Shown here: piece after piece, positions 37,001 to 49,647 of the stretch | Position numbering within the stretch: the stretch's first letter is position 1 | Layout of the letters: every line of letters starts with the position of its first letter | Source of the DNA: Nyssa sinensis | Lineage: Eukaryota > Streptophyta > Magnoliopsida > Cornales > Nyssaceae | NCBI GenBank assembly: GCA_008638375.1 | Contig: CM018046.1 | Span: forward strand, 1,702,501 to 1,766,500 | Direction: 5' to 3' | Length of the DNA stretch: 64,000 bases | Notes under the pieces: generated by a model | What the model was told of the DNA's origin: nothing | What the model saw: only the letters and a program-made list of their open reading frames with translations | Databases searched by the model: none | Program-made: the position numbers and the translations under genes

Positions 37001-40000
37001 GTTCCAGCTGCAACAACTGAAGCAAATTAGGCTCTTGCAATGATCCACACATTGCCCAAGATACATGACATTTTAAGTTGAAAGACAAACCAGGTGGAGG
37101 GGTTCTAGTGACGGTAGTTCTTGAGCGAAGAGATGGTGGAATGTAAAAGCAATTCTGCTACATCAAAGAATAACGTTTATTATCATTAAAACATCTAAAG
37201 CCACAATGGGTTAAACCCAAAGAACGCAATAATTCATATTCCAGTCTGCAAAAACTTATAAGAATTGATCATTTATACGAGGAATAATATGCCACCTGGA
37301 AGAACGGGTGCCGAAGGGCTTCTGAGGCTGTTGGCCTCTTGCAAGGATCCCATGAACAAAGCAACTAGAAAGTCGGGGAGAAATGACCCAAACAAAAAAA
37401 GATAATTTGAAGTCAGCCAGTAAACAAAACAAACATTAAATTGCACCCAATTAAAAATTGATAACATCAATAAATTCTTCACTTCCAAAAGTCATAACCA
37501 CATCAGAGAAACCGTCTTTTGTGTGTGCGGGCGAATATTGGGGTTTGGTTGGGCTTTGGGGGAGGCAGCGGAGGGAGGGAGAGAATATGAGAGACCATTA
37601 GGAAACCACTACTTACTGTAATAAGATTGACTGCATCTTGACTCGCAGATGGTATCAATAAAGAAAGATGAACACCAGTGAGCTGTCATTTCAAATTAAA
37701 AGTAGCGTTACAAGGGATTTGTAAATAAAAAATAAATATAGAAAGATCCAATATGCACATCTGCTGAATTATATCACAATCTATGGGTATAAGGTTAACC
37801 AACCTACCCATAAATACACACACACACAATCATTAACAACCCAATCAATACTTACACAAGTACAATAATGTCAGCTTTCCATTCATTAATATAAAAATTG
37901 TCAAAGAAAATGGATATATGCAAGGGATCATACAATCACCAACTTTCAATATTTTTATTGTTCTTAAAAGAAACGCATAGCACTTAAAGGCAGCAAGAAG
38001 ATTTGTATCTATACAACATCAAAGAAGGGGGCTATATATATTGCTTGCATTTTTAGAAGGCTGAGGCATTTGTTGAGTTTGTCTATATAAATTGTAACCG
38101 ATCAGATATATTAAAACTAGAGCCTCATCAGCAGCAGCTATATTTGCACAAGCCAGCACACCCACACAAATGAAAACTGACCTGCGGGAACTGGTAGTTC
38201 ATAGCACTTGCAAGTTTTAATCCCTCAGCCCATTCACTCTTGGTCGGGGTGCCTATCACACTGCATATTTTGTATATCTCATCTGCTTCACTGCACCCAT
38301 AACATTAAACAGAGAACTTATAACTATTTAGTAAACGAGACAATGGTAGAAGTTTAGTCAAGTCAGATTTCATATCACATTTAAAAAATGAAGGAAAAAA
38401 AAAAAGGGACTCAAGTGCAATATTTATTACCTTCAAACACATCAAAAGATCATATCAAAATAACATGCAACATAATAAAAAAAGAAGTATATGATACTTC
38501 TAAATAAATTGTCAGACATGTAACTCAGTACATCATCTAACACTAGGAGGTCCTGCTGGTGAAACCATCAGGTAATAGGCAAAAGGAACAATAACATTGT
38601 CACAGCCATGTCAACCTCTCACAAAAATAAAAGCAACAGATTGCAATACCAAAAAAGGATAAGACGTGTACCATGAACCTGGAAAAAGAGGGCGGAGAGT
38701 GAATAGTTCAGCCATGATTGCACCCATTGCCCACATATCTGGTGGTACAGAGGAAGAAAACAAATTATAATTCTAAGAAATGATTGTAAGAAACATTTTA
38801 AAACATAGTTCTCTTTCAATCATGCACCCACCAACTGCAGAATTATATGTTGGTGACTGAAGCAGAACTTCAGGAGCCCGATACCTGCCAACTCTGAATT
38901 TCAGAATCACGCCTAACAAGCAGTGAAGTTTAAAGGAAACAGAAATCAGAAAGAAAAAAGAAATCAGGGGAAAATAACAACCACGCACCAGCGTGTTGAG
39001 ACATATTCCGTATACGGTGGTTGAGAACTGATCTCCCGAGCAAGACCAAAATCAGCAATTTTAATTACATCTTTTGAAACCAGCAAGTTCTCTGCATTAG
39101 GTGTCCAAGTTCAAACATCCGAACACATCAATAAAATACTGGAATTTATAAAAATTATATTTAAAAAAAAGGTAGGAGTGTTTAAAGACGTTATGACTTA
39201 AAAACTACTGGGGGCATACTAAAGGGGAAAAGAAAATCAACTCAACAAGAAGATTGAGTAGAAGACCATATAAAACCCCCTGGGAAAAAAAAAGTTTCAT
39301 CATGAAACCAAATTTTTTTAGCAACAACAATACAAATTGTGAGATGAGGTACAACACCACAAACAAGTGGAAAAATGGGAAAAAAGGAGACCAAGGATAC
39401 ATGAGGTATTATTAACAGATACGAGATAAAGATGCATTAAAAAGTTATAGGATGTAAATGGTATTACGGGATAAGTTCAGGGTGTGGGTGTGGGTGTAAT
39501 ATTTGTTTTTTTTCCTGAATATGTGCATGTGTCTGCATAATAGGGGAACAGGCATTATAGGTATCGTTAGTTCACTACAAGGACAAAAGTTTCGTCAATT
39601 TAGTCACCAAACCACATCTAGAGTTATGAAGTTAATTGTCCCAATACTAAGCTGTTTGACATAATACAAAGATTTTTTTTTTTGGATAGGTAAATCACAA
39701 ACACACACTTTGCCCCTTAAGGAAAACTTGAACCCTCAACCCCCATGGGGAGATGGAGTAGATACCAACCAAGCTAGAACTTGTTGGTAAAGAAATTACT
39801 TAAAATTTAGCCAACATTTATTCCAACATTCCAAAAATCAAATTTCAAACCCGTGGTAGGGATTACAACAACTGAGAAAGAGACAAAATATAGGAATTTT
39901 CACATCCCTTTCCTTGAGTTTTCAAAAATCAGGTTTGATAAAAAAAAATAATGAACAAAGAGTTCTTTTTTCCGGTTTCCCAAACTTCTCAAGTTTTTTA

Positions 40001-41463
40001 CCATATATTTGGACAATATAGCCAAAAGTCGTCCACTTGTGCTCTTATGTTGCCTGCTAGCCAAGTGCAACAAAACTTATATTATATAATATAAAAAAAA
40101 AACAAGAAGAAGTTGCATTACAGGTATAGTAAGTTAATCATAAACGACAAAAGTTGTTTTTTTTTTTTTTTTGGGATGGGAGTTATGGAGAGAAGAAGTT
40201 AACCACCAATTTCAACTGTAGTTTTTATAGAAAGAAATATAAGTAAAAATAATGCAATCCACATTACTATTACAGTTACATTGAGCATGCAGAATTTATA
40301 GAAAAAAAAATGTTGTATAGATATAAAAAAAAATAGTTGCATACATATAAATATATACACTAAAAGATCGAAAAGAAAAACTAATAATAAAAAATTGATG
40401 GATCTTTACAGACAACACAAAAAAAAAAAGAGTTGAATAACATGTTTAACACATCCAAAAAAACTGCATCAACTAGATGAAAATTGTGTATGAAATGCAG
40501 GACATGGTTTGAAATAAAGTACTTGCAGGAAACAAGATAGTGGTGGATCCAATGACAGTCAATCACAAAATAAAGGAAACTGTTTTTGTTTTTATTTTCC
40601 TTTTCCTTCCCGTTCCCCGACAATCCAACAGAGCATCGGTTTCTTTTCAATTATCTCTCCATCTAAATGATTGATTCCACTAGCAACAATTACCTGGCTT
40701 AAGGTCACGATGAAAATATCCAAACTTATGCATGTACGCAAGACCTTCAAATACTTGGAAGCACCAATTTCTGACTTCAGCTTCTGAGAATCGCTTTACC
40801 CTGTCTTTCATTAGTTGGTAAAGATTGCAATCCTGAAACAGAAAACATGGCATTTTTTATAAGCACTAAGTAGAAAAAATGGCATTTTATAACTTTAATA
40901 CTGAACCAAACGATGTGGAAGACATTGCCAGGATGGAAGAGCATAACATACCATATATTCAAACACGAAATATAATATGTCATTTTCTCTAATGACTTCC
41001 TTCAGCTTCACAATATTTGCATGGTTCATTTTCGACAAGGACTGCCACGAGAACAAACACAATTTATATGGAATACAGAAAGTAAAGCAGGCAAGCAGGG
41101 GAAACAGTCAAATACGTTACCTTAACTTCTCTCAAGTTTATGCATTCTTCCCAGGAAAAATACTTTCTCTTCATTTTTTTAATCGCAACCTGTTAAAATA
41201 AACATTAATTTAAAACAATGGATAGAAAGAATTATTTTAATTCGTTTTGAAGTTAAGGATGATCAAAACCATAAATACACTTACAACTTCACCAGTCTGC
41301 TTATTTATAGCCCGCCAGACACTCCCAAAAGTTCCATCACCAACTTCTTTGATTATCTTGTACCTGCACTCCCCACAACCATCAGCCAAAATCAACTATC
41401 AACTAATATCAAAATACAAAATTTTACCAGTTAAAACCATCATAAAACCACACACCTTTCCAT
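33322..41463 (-). CDS. CDKF-4: CDKF-4-like protein kinase (MAK/ICK/RCK family), complete
   Basis: A Ser/Thr kinase of the plant group related to animal MAK/ICK and close to CDK/MAPK. Sixteen exons on the minus strand: 41456-41463, 41285-41363, 41121-41189, 40952-41041, 40694-40832, 38989-39091, 38832-38884, 38672-38738, 38182-38290, 37617-37682, 37296-37364, 37091-37154, 36891-37007, 36402-36433, 36142-36223 and 33322-33536. They sum to 1362 nt, 453 aa, with every phase consistent. The kinase domain is about residues 4-284: GDGTFGSV loop 11-18, Lys33, Glu50, HRDLKPEN 123-130, DFG 142-144, activation loop T-E-Y 156-158, YRAPE. The C-terminal tail is basic and Pro-rich with a conserved end ([18 protein letters not shown]). 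The first coding exon is only 8 nt (ATGGAAAG). The gene is intact, which argues that base quality is good in this part. The physiological role in plants is poorly known. Confidence 0.95.
34033..34080. repeat. Microsatellite (GT)n(AT)n
   Basis: GT units running directly into AT units, inside the last kinase intron. Confidence 0.93.
35301..35580. repeat. Tandem duplication, 2 x about 141 bp
   Basis: The unit starting AATACAAGATAACAAGTGGG at 35301 recurs at 35442 with a few substitutions. Both units end in GGATACAAACAATATATACA. The left flank carries GTCCCACATCG, a motif common at the start of plant repeats. Intronic and non-coding. Confidence 0.85.
39673..39780 (-). mobile_element. Short tRNA-derived SINE, antisense
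   Basis: The reverse complement reads box A-like TAGCTTGGTTGGTAT, box B-like GGGTTCAAGTTTTCC, then GATTTACCTATCC plus poly-A. It lies in the kinase intron between exons 5 and 6. Its tail resembles that of the SINE at 5651-5754. The target-site duplication is not clear. Confidence 0.65.
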
Positions 41464-44400
41464 ACTTTTGATGTCCACGGCTCAAAACACTTTATTTGTT
41501 TAAGAAAAGAATGAACACAGAGAAGAGATCTATGATGTCTATCTTCAGTAGATGACTTTAAGAAGAAAACTATAAAATATAAACTGCCTGGCTGATCTAG
41601 CTGAATCCACCATCAATTTTCTGTTGCACCACGCATGAGCACAAAACCAGTATGTTTCTGGTGGACAGGCTTCATAACCATATTCATGAAATATACTGGA
41701 CCAACAGCTCCGAGAAAGCAGCAAGGAAAATAAAGAAGGAAAATATGAGTACTGCAGAACATCTCGACACCAATCCAAGAGCTGACCGAAGCGGAATATA
41801 GTTTCAGTCAATAGATAGGGTCCTTAGCTCAGGACATAGTCACCCAATGTGATCACAGATTTGATAACAGCTAATACAGCTATACTAAATAAAATCTCTT
41901 CCAGATTTCTTCAGTGAATGATTTCTGGCCACTCTTAAGCAGTACCCATCAGGAGACAAGATGAAGATATAGCTAAGAACTACCAACACTGCACAAATCC
42001 AGAGTAACAGGCTTAATCTAATTTAAACTAAGCAATCAAAACTCGTTCCTTGCCAACCTCAGCCCTGCGGTCAGCAGAAAAGAGATATCACAAAAAGAAG
42101 GCTAGTACCATCTCACAGAAATTATATGATTAAATAAACATCAAGAAAGTAATGCATAATTAAAATTATACCCCAGAAAATTTCCGAATGATCCGATTGG
42201 ATGTTGTATCGACAATGCACTACAAGCCATAAATTTGTCAATAAACATTCATAGTATAACCCTAGTTTAAAAAGAAATGAATATGTAGCTTACTTGTAGA
42301 TATTCTCTAAAGATCCAATCCCTATCTCAGGAAAAATTTGCATTAGACTTCCTGTATTGTTCATTTGAAAGAAGCTGTCCACTAAGTACAGTTGACAAAG
42401 GAAACAAGAAGGAAATCTCCAAGGATGAGAAACCGCCAGTCGAGCACTTCTTGTAATGAAAAAAACCTTCGCTGGTAGCAAGCTGACCAAAGGCACCCTT
42501 TCTCCATGTCTTAATAAAGAAAATTAAGCCCTTGAAATCAAAGTCTGACGTTACCTGACATCACAAATGAAGACAAACTAACATGAAAATAATCGCTCAA
42601 GAAGGCTGAATCTTAAATCAATGATGAAAAATACATCTATTAAAAATGGTACTCTGATGAAATGGCACCATCTACAAAACCACTTCTCTCCCACATTATC
42701 TCACCACAAACATATAACTAAATCAATAAATATAATAACACGAATTCAAACTGATACTATTATGGTAGAAGTCAACTAAGAAGCAACTCTCATGAAATGA
42801 CGTGAATTCAAACTGATACTATGATGGTAGATTTCAAATGGGAAACAACTAAGAATTTGAGTCATAATTCATTCTATCAGAAAGAAAAACAATCCCCAAA
42901 AGGAAAAAGCAAGAGTTACATGGTACGAGAAACATGACATCCAGTGGCAACGGACCAATAGAGATCTCTAATACTACCCACAACACCAAACAACTTCTTC
43001 AACAGCCCACTTCCCCAGCCCCCACTACCAATGAGATTACTCCATTATATCTCTTATCAAGTCAACACTAGATTTTGTCTCACCAACAATTTTGGAGCAG
43101 GGGCAACTTTGGTCTTGTCAAGAGTAAATGTCAAATGCTAACACTCAACAATATGAGAGAAATTGTGACGTTAATTAAATAAAAGAAAATAACAGACAAA
43201 GGTGGTATTGTAGAACATACTTTGAAACAGATGAAAGAAAATGTACAGTAAAGTGAAAAGTATGTGCCAAACACATGCACGCTTTTGGCATTAAATTGAA
43301 GCATTGCAACTGAGAGACCACCAAATCAAAGGAATCCAATCAACAAGAAACAACTCTACAATCAAAAGTATTCAATATAGTACGACATAAGGTAAAAGAA
43401 TTTAGCCCCCCCCCCCCCCCCCCCCTTCTCTTTCTCTTTAATGCTCCCAACAAGTCAAAACTTTCCAAGAAGACATGATCTTAAACAAACTGACTTTCTC
43501 AGGAAACCATTGCAAACTACAACTGGCTGAGTGCAACAAGATCCCTCCTCCACACAAATCTCAATTAATCAATAAACCAATATGGTCAGAATCCACCAAA
43601 ATTTCTAAAATCAAAAGGAGAGGTGAGGGCTTGGTTACACCAGATTTTATCTGGTCCATTACTTGGATCAATTACATCAGATATACTCAACCCACATGAA
43701 GTTCATAGGAACCTTGAATCTGAAAAAAAAAATTAGTTACAGCCTAGAATCATATTACAAGTAAATTACCAACATAAAATTGATTTAAAATTACACTGAT
43801 TCTTTGCACAATTGATCTCCTAATGAAACCACCATTTTCTCCAAAACATTTTCATAATCTCCACCCAAGCTAGGCTCTCTTGGCCAAATTATCTATACAT
43901 CAACAAAAAAGTAATTTTAGTTGTCTTCTCCCATTATTCCAATGCCCTGTTAAAACAGTTAGTTAAGCCAGACTCGCTTTTCTATTTAGACATTTTCAAA
44001 AGCCTGCATGTCATCTCTACTGTTTTCTTTTTAAGGAAATGAATTGAAAGAATCTAGAGCTCAAAATTGATGATTAAGATTCTGTTCCCTCCATGTCCAG
44101 CCAACCATACTTTCTAGCTAATGTAGCTAACAGAGAAAGCCTTTCTGCTAGGTCTTTTGGGCATCTGTGGGAGCCTTTAGTATAAGTTCCCATAACACCC
44201 TTGCAAAGTTTCAGCATATACCCAATGCAAACACTTATTATGAAGATTGACTTGAAGTATTAACCAAACCTGAAATGTCATTCAATACTATGAACAAGTG
44301 AAATGAACATCATGACATTAGGATCCAATCATGGAATTATCAATATTAAGCATCACGAAGAAACCCCAATGGATGGATATCATAATTACTTGAAAATCAT

Positions 44401-45035
44401 TCAATTACCCATTAAATCAATAGACTAATCAATACCTAAATCCTAGAACTCAAAACCTCGCACCAAAAACAAAGTTCATCACGACACCACAGAGAATCAA
44501 AACAAACCAAAAAATTCATATCAAACCCATAAAAAAAATGGACCAATCAAACCTGAGGTCAACAGACACCTAGAAACCCTAGGAGATCACTGATTTTCCG
44601 CAAACAAACCAACATAACACCAAAACCGAATTCAGATCAAACAATATTCAGATATCACAGAGAAAGCACCAACCCTAATTGAGATGCAATCCTAGCCCTA
44701 GATCTCATCAAATAGTTCCAAAACAAAATGATACAACAAGAACCAACCTATTTAGATCTGATTCGAATAGATTACACATATAGTACACATCTATATTATT
44801 ACATATAAATATGTGCATATATATTCATATACACACACAAATATACGCATATATATGGAGAGGGAGAGGGTGTGTTTTAGGGTACCTCTAGGTTTAACGG
44901 CATAACCTAAGTCGCCAACGACGGACAAAGGTCGACTCCAGAGCTCCTGGTTCTCTCTCTTCAAAGCCCCCTGCCCACCAAATATATTCACTTTGTGAAC
45001 AAGAAACCTAATTATAACCCCCTCCTTTTTTTCTC
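41464..45035 (-). other. Kinase 5' leader: non-coding exon(s) and long leader intron
   Basis: An ATG at 41463 with no upstream coding exon, and promoter-like sequence 3.5 kb away, point to a spliced leader. A plausible first non-coding exon is about 44888-45010, ending at AG then GTACCC. The proximal leader exon abuts the ATG, but its acceptor is ambiguous. The interval between contains a run of 20 C at 43406-43425 and a nearly repeated short segment (ACGTGAATTCAAACTGATACTAT-like, around 42740 and 42800). No other gene is visible. Confidence 0.5.
43406..43425. repeat. Homopolymer of 20 C
   Basis: An uninterrupted C20 run (G20 on the transcribed strand of the kinase leader), followed by a pyrimidine tract TTCTCTTTCTCTTTA. 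Confidence 0.95.
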
Positions 45036-45038
45036 TCT

Positions 45039-45046
45039 CTATATAA
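45039..45046 (-). promoter_or_regulatory. TATA-like box of the kinase gene
   Basis: On the minus strand TTATATAG, followed by a CT/GA-rich stretch and the inferred leader exon about 30 bp downstream. It is the most convincing core promoter motif upstream of the gene. Assignment is by position only. Confidence 0.4.
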
Positions 45047-45812
45047 GAAAACAAGATGCGACTGTTAAACGAGAAACCGAATAATTTTCACGCTGCCTTA
45101 AATGTCAAGTTGTGATCGCGTGCCCGCGATTGCACCGTTGTACGTTACGGACGCTCTTGATAAGAGGCTGCTAGGTGGGACACTACAATCACGTGGTGGT
45201 CCCTTAATGATAACATAGCAGTCTGATGGTGACTTGCCAGCCCCGCTTGGCCACCAAGGAATTTCATAAATATTCAAAAATTCAAATTCAATTCGAATAG
45301 GAAAAAAAATATTTTCTTTAAACATATAAATTAATATTATATTTATATATATATATATATATTAAATTGTTTACATGAAATATGTGTAAGATATATTATA
45401 TTTTTTTATTTAATCATACTTTTATTTTTAGTATCGATTCAATTATACTTGAACCTTAATCAGGCCAATCGATAAAAAATAAATCTGACCAAATAAAAAT
45501 TTATTAAATTAAATTTAAATATAAATTAACGAATCTAAAATAACATAAATTGACGAATCGAAATCAATACTTTAATTTAATTTTAATTGAATCAAATTCG
45601 AGTCAGAATCAAATCTTAATGCAATGAATAATCAATTCTCGTCAAATTTAATTTAAGGCATTTATGAAACATTCAATGGTGTCTTTTGGAGGAAATGGAA
45701 TTAGTAGCATTTTACATTTTGATATATATACACGTATATAAATATGTATATTTTATTTTTTAATTTAATTTGATTAATTATAATTTTCAGTCACAATTCC
45801 GTTGATCGTTTA

Positions 45813-45851
<39 letters not shown>

Positions 45852-46262
45852 GTATATTATTAGGGCACTTATTGTTGTTGTTAGGACCAAATTGAAAGGG
45901 TCTCTTTTTTTTTTTTCGGTACACAACAGGGAACATAGAATATATGTGTGATTTTAGTTAGGTCATGGGTGGGAGTTGGGAGGCAGCATATACTATGTTA
46001 TCCAATTACCTAATGTTCATTATTCCATGAATTATTTTATTAATTTTTACTAAAAACAAAAATTGCAAATTGAAATACTTGATGCGCTGCTGAGGTGTAT
46101 GGATTTGGTCTTACGGTGGCGCCACGATTCCAACCACGGGTATAGGTATAAACAAGGAAGTCGGCTCCCGGATTGGGTCACCCACTGAGGCTTTCCATTT
46201 CGTCAGGATTTTGGGTTATTTTTGCAAAACTTGCCATTTTATTTTACTCAAATATAAAGTTT

Positions 46263-46457
46263 GGCCCAGCCGACTTACATTGTAGGAGGGGATCTACTTA
46301 AGGAACCGTGTGGGTTCGACTCTGACGGCCGAGTTCGCGATTACCGTATGCACGCTGATGGCGATTCGTAATCTGGCCTTTATTGGTTGCGCCTGGTCAG
46401 CACTCCCTGGCTGGGATAGACCGTCCTTAGGAGGGTTCCCCGTATCATAAAAAAAAT
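46263..46457 (+). mobile_element. tRNA-derived SINE, GC-rich body
   Basis: 195 bp flanked by TATAAAGTTT on both sides (46253-46262 and 46458-46467). A good box B, GTGGGTTCGACTCTG, sits in the first third. The body is markedly GC-richer than its surroundings and ends CCCCGTATCAT plus A-run. Box A is less clear (TAGGAGGGGATCTACT). A second GC-rich patch just upstream (about 46085-46180) may be an older relative. Confidence 0.65.
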
Positions 46458-47161
46458 TATAAAGTTTTGTAAGGGCGCGTTGGCAAATGCATTTGGCCTG
46501 TCCCAATGCCAATATTTTCTATCCTAGGAGAAGAACAAACAGGGGAAGGAAGGGCAAATTCACTTTACCTACCTCAAAAAACGAATTTTATTATTTTATT
46601 CTAGCCTGTCGAATGCAGCCTTAATCTTCGAGGGAAGTAGATTCTTATGGAACTATTCACAATTCTAGAAAAATATGAATGACTTATTTCTTTTCTTTCT
46701 TAGGAATAACAGCCGACGCGTGATGACTTATTTCTTTATTTTTCAAGGTTATCTTTATTTTTCAAGGTTAGAATACATGCGGGAAGGAGAGCGAGAATAC
46801 AGAATAATAAACCCACTTAACCATCTCAAAAGGGACTAACTTTTGAGAAGAAATAGATACTTAAATACTACTCGCAACTCCCAATTCCAATAGTTAGAAA
46901 GGGTTTTTGAAGATGAGTTAGATTGAATTTACATTTACTAAGTTATTTGATTTTAAAAAAAATTAATGCCATGTTTAGCCCATTGAGGGCTTGAAGAGGC
47001 CAAGGCATGGTGAGCTCAACCAAGGCCAAGGCATGGTGAGCCTCCAACCAATGCCTAAGGCCAAGGTGGGAGTAGGCCTGTCATAGGCACCCTTACTTGA
47101 AGATTTGGTTATCTTGATGGATACTTCAAATTTGGTGCAGCTTGTGTGCATGCTTTAAGCA

Positions 47162-47643
47162 TAGGAATGGCAACAAGGCAGGTTTGGAGAGGAGTCCCTT
47201 CCCCAACCCCGACCCCGTTTATATTTTTTGTCCCCGACCTCGCCCCGCCTCTTTTAGAGGTTTATCCTGACCCCGACTCTATTTATCTTCCTCGACTTTA
47301 CCCCGCCTCGTTCCGAACCCCGATATATGTATTTTTTAAGTTAAAACTTTTATTTTGATAAGTACATTTTTTTTTTTTTTGCCAAAACAACTAATACAAA
47401 TATATATATATAAGTATGATATGAAAATTCTTAAAACTAATTTTATATAGTGTTATTTATTGATAAATTTATTGTATATAAAAATTAAAAAAAAAATTAA
47501 TATATAAACGGGGTGGGTTGACCTCTCCCGAACTTTTCCCCGAACCCGACAGAGTTTTAAAAGCCATACTCCAACCCCTGTTTATGAGCATTCCATACCC
47601 GCCCCATTAGAGGCGGGGCGGGACGAGCAAATTACCATCCCTA
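47162..47643. mobile_element. hAT-type MITE with GC-rich ends
   Basis: 482 bp. The left end TAGGAATGGCAAC and the reverse complement of the right end TAGGGATGGTAATTTG form inverted termini. The 8-bp flanks TTTAAGCA (47154-47161) and CTTAGGCA (47644-47651) match at 6 of 8. Both subterminal regions are rich in CCCCGCCTC / GGCGGGGCGGG motifs, and the centre is AT-rich. This is a widespread plant MITE type. Non-coding. Confidence 0.6.
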
Positions 47644-48580
47644 CTTAGGCAACAAAAGCCAAGGCAGTACACTTTGAAAACACTTGGCGCGCATAGAAAG
47701 CTTTTGACAAGATGTACGCACACAGGGGGAGTAGCTCGACTATGCAAGCACTTGTCTCTACTTCTGTCAGTTGGATGAATTGCCCTAAGACAAATATAGG
47801 GGGAGTACCTCCCTGAGGTGCCTATAGGCGAGTAAGTCATGCGACTAAAGACCTTAGCACCTCCAAGGCAAGGCATGTTGTTGTTATTGTAAGCGGGTCC
47901 TGACATGATGGTCTGACCTTTATCACCAACAGTGGCGACACATGGTGGCAACATTTGATACACAAGACCAATCCATGAGTTAACATGGTTTGGCAATGAG
48001 GGTTGACAATGAAGCTCGGTAAGATCATGTAGTTCGTTGACTAAAGGCTGAGTACTCATAGCCTTGTCCTTAAATGAGGGCTTGAGATGGCTTTAGTTGA
48101 GACAAAGCAGGTGAAGACAGTTGCTGGTCTGGCACAAGACAAAGTTGTATAGAGGTAGACAAGGATAACTTCCATTTTGTGTTGGCGCTTCATCCTATGG
48201 GTAGCAATATATACAGTAGTGAGATGAACTGCTTGATTATATGTGGCACACATTAGTGGTTTCAGACAGCCCTAGTAGTTGGAGGTATCAACTGCAACAA
48301 CAAGTAACTATCTGTGGTTTGTTCAAATAGAACCTTAGCAGTTGAGGTGTAATTGCAACCCATGTGCATGTCATAGACACACACATGGGTGGTTGTATGT
48401 CTTGTCTATATATACATAATGTAGTAGAGGGGTGTAGGCAGAGAGGTGAGCGAGAGTGCTTCTTGTCACGCAACCCTAAAGGCTGGATTCCTATACTGTT
48501 AAGAAAAGTAAAGGTTGGAAAGATTTTCTTGTAAATTGTGAGTCTTTTGTGTTGCTATCTTCTTAAGCCTCTTGTGCGTG
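47644..48580. other. GC-balanced non-coding stretch, possible LTR relic
   Basis: Its composition differs from the AT-rich flanks. It contains GGGGGAGTA twice, CCAAGGCA-type repeats shared with 47010-47080, and near its right end a TATA-like CTATATATACATAATG followed by a GA-rich stretch, as in LTR promoters. I cannot find terminal TG/CA repeats, a primer-binding site or a second LTR. The hAT-type MITE to its left may have inserted into it. Frames here (minus strand 47607-48059) lack family features. Confidence 0.3.
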
Positions 48581-48769
48581 TGTGTGTGTTTATTGGCTGA
48601 CTCAGGGAGTGTCTTAGTGCCATCACAAGATAGCAAATTCAAGTTCGAATTTTGACCCTATGACATTAAAAAAAGTAATTCCATTTTAATATAATTTTTT
48701 TGAGGTTTTATGCATATTTTAAAAATAAATCAAAATATTTGTACTACTAAAAAAATTACCTATTAAATA

Positions 48770-49307
48770 GGAAAAAATATTAAAAAGTCCTTAAACTAAA
48801 ATTTTCAATCCAAAAAAATCATAATACATTTTTTTCTATCTAAAAAGTCTAAAAAAGAAACTTTTAATTCAAAAAGTTCAATTGTTAACTTCCATCTTAA
48901 CACTGTTAAGAAATATAATTGATTGTACTAAAATGACCTTCAATATACATTTTAGAAAAAAAAAAAAAAGACTATAAAATATATAAAATAAATTTTTGAA
49001 TCCCAAAAAATCATAACATTTTATAAAGTAAAATATTATTTTTTAGGTATTTTAGATAAATAAAAAATGTTTTGTTTTTTTTTTGGATTGAAGAATTTTT
49101 TTTATATATTATTTAGTATTTTTTAAAATGTATTTTGAATGTTATTTTGGTCTAATTAATAATATTTTGTAACGGTACTAAGATGGAAGTTAATAATTAG
49201 ACTTTTTTGTATTAAAAGTTTCTTTTTTAGATTTTGCAAATAGAAAAAATATATCATAGACTTTTTAGATTGAAAAGATTATTTTAAGAACTTTTTAGTA
49301 TTTTTCT
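48770..49307. mobile_element. Fold-back MITE with long inverted repeats
   Basis: 538 bp flanked by CTATTAAATA on both sides (48760-48769 and 49308-49317). The left half (GAAAAAATATTAAAAAGTCC, later AACTTCCATCTTAACAC) is the imperfect inverse of the right half (ACTAAGATGGAAGTTAA, then AGAACTTTTTAGTATTTTTC). The arms appear to exceed 150 bp. Non-coding and very AT-rich. The 9-10-bp duplication suggests a MULE relationship. Confidence 0.7.
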
Positions 49308-49441
49308 CTATTAAATATTAAAAATTTTAAAATCAATCCATTTATATTTTCCTAAATCAATTGTGAGATTTTCCAAACATAACTAATATTTGGACTTTGG
49401 TACTCTCAAATTTGAAATTAATTTTTTTTCAAACAGACTCT

Positions 49442-49647
49442 TTTTATTTTATTTTTTTGAAAAAAACAATGTATATTATAATATTACAATCAATTCAACA
49501 ATAATGCATAATTACAAACTATCAACCAAACAAATTATTAAATTACTAAACCCAGGAGCCTCTCAAATATGAGTCCTTGACTAAAAGAAAGTGAGACTTG
49601 AACCTACAATCTCCTCCTAAAAAAAGGCCATGCAGACCAATTGAGAT
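49442..49647 (-). mobile_element. tRNA-derived SINE, antisense
   Basis: 206 bp between two copies of a 20-bp duplication (49422-49441 and 49648-49667; one A/G difference) that ends CAAACAGACTCT / CAAGCAGACTCT. The reverse complement shows box A-like TCTCAATTGGTCTGCATGG and box B GTAGGTTCAAGTCTC, then an AT-rich body and A-rich end. Confidence 0.75.

Noticed and set aside
47607..48059. 150-codon minus-strand frame
   Set aside because: It starts inside a MITE end and shows no recognisable family. The GC-balanced composition explains the lack of stops.
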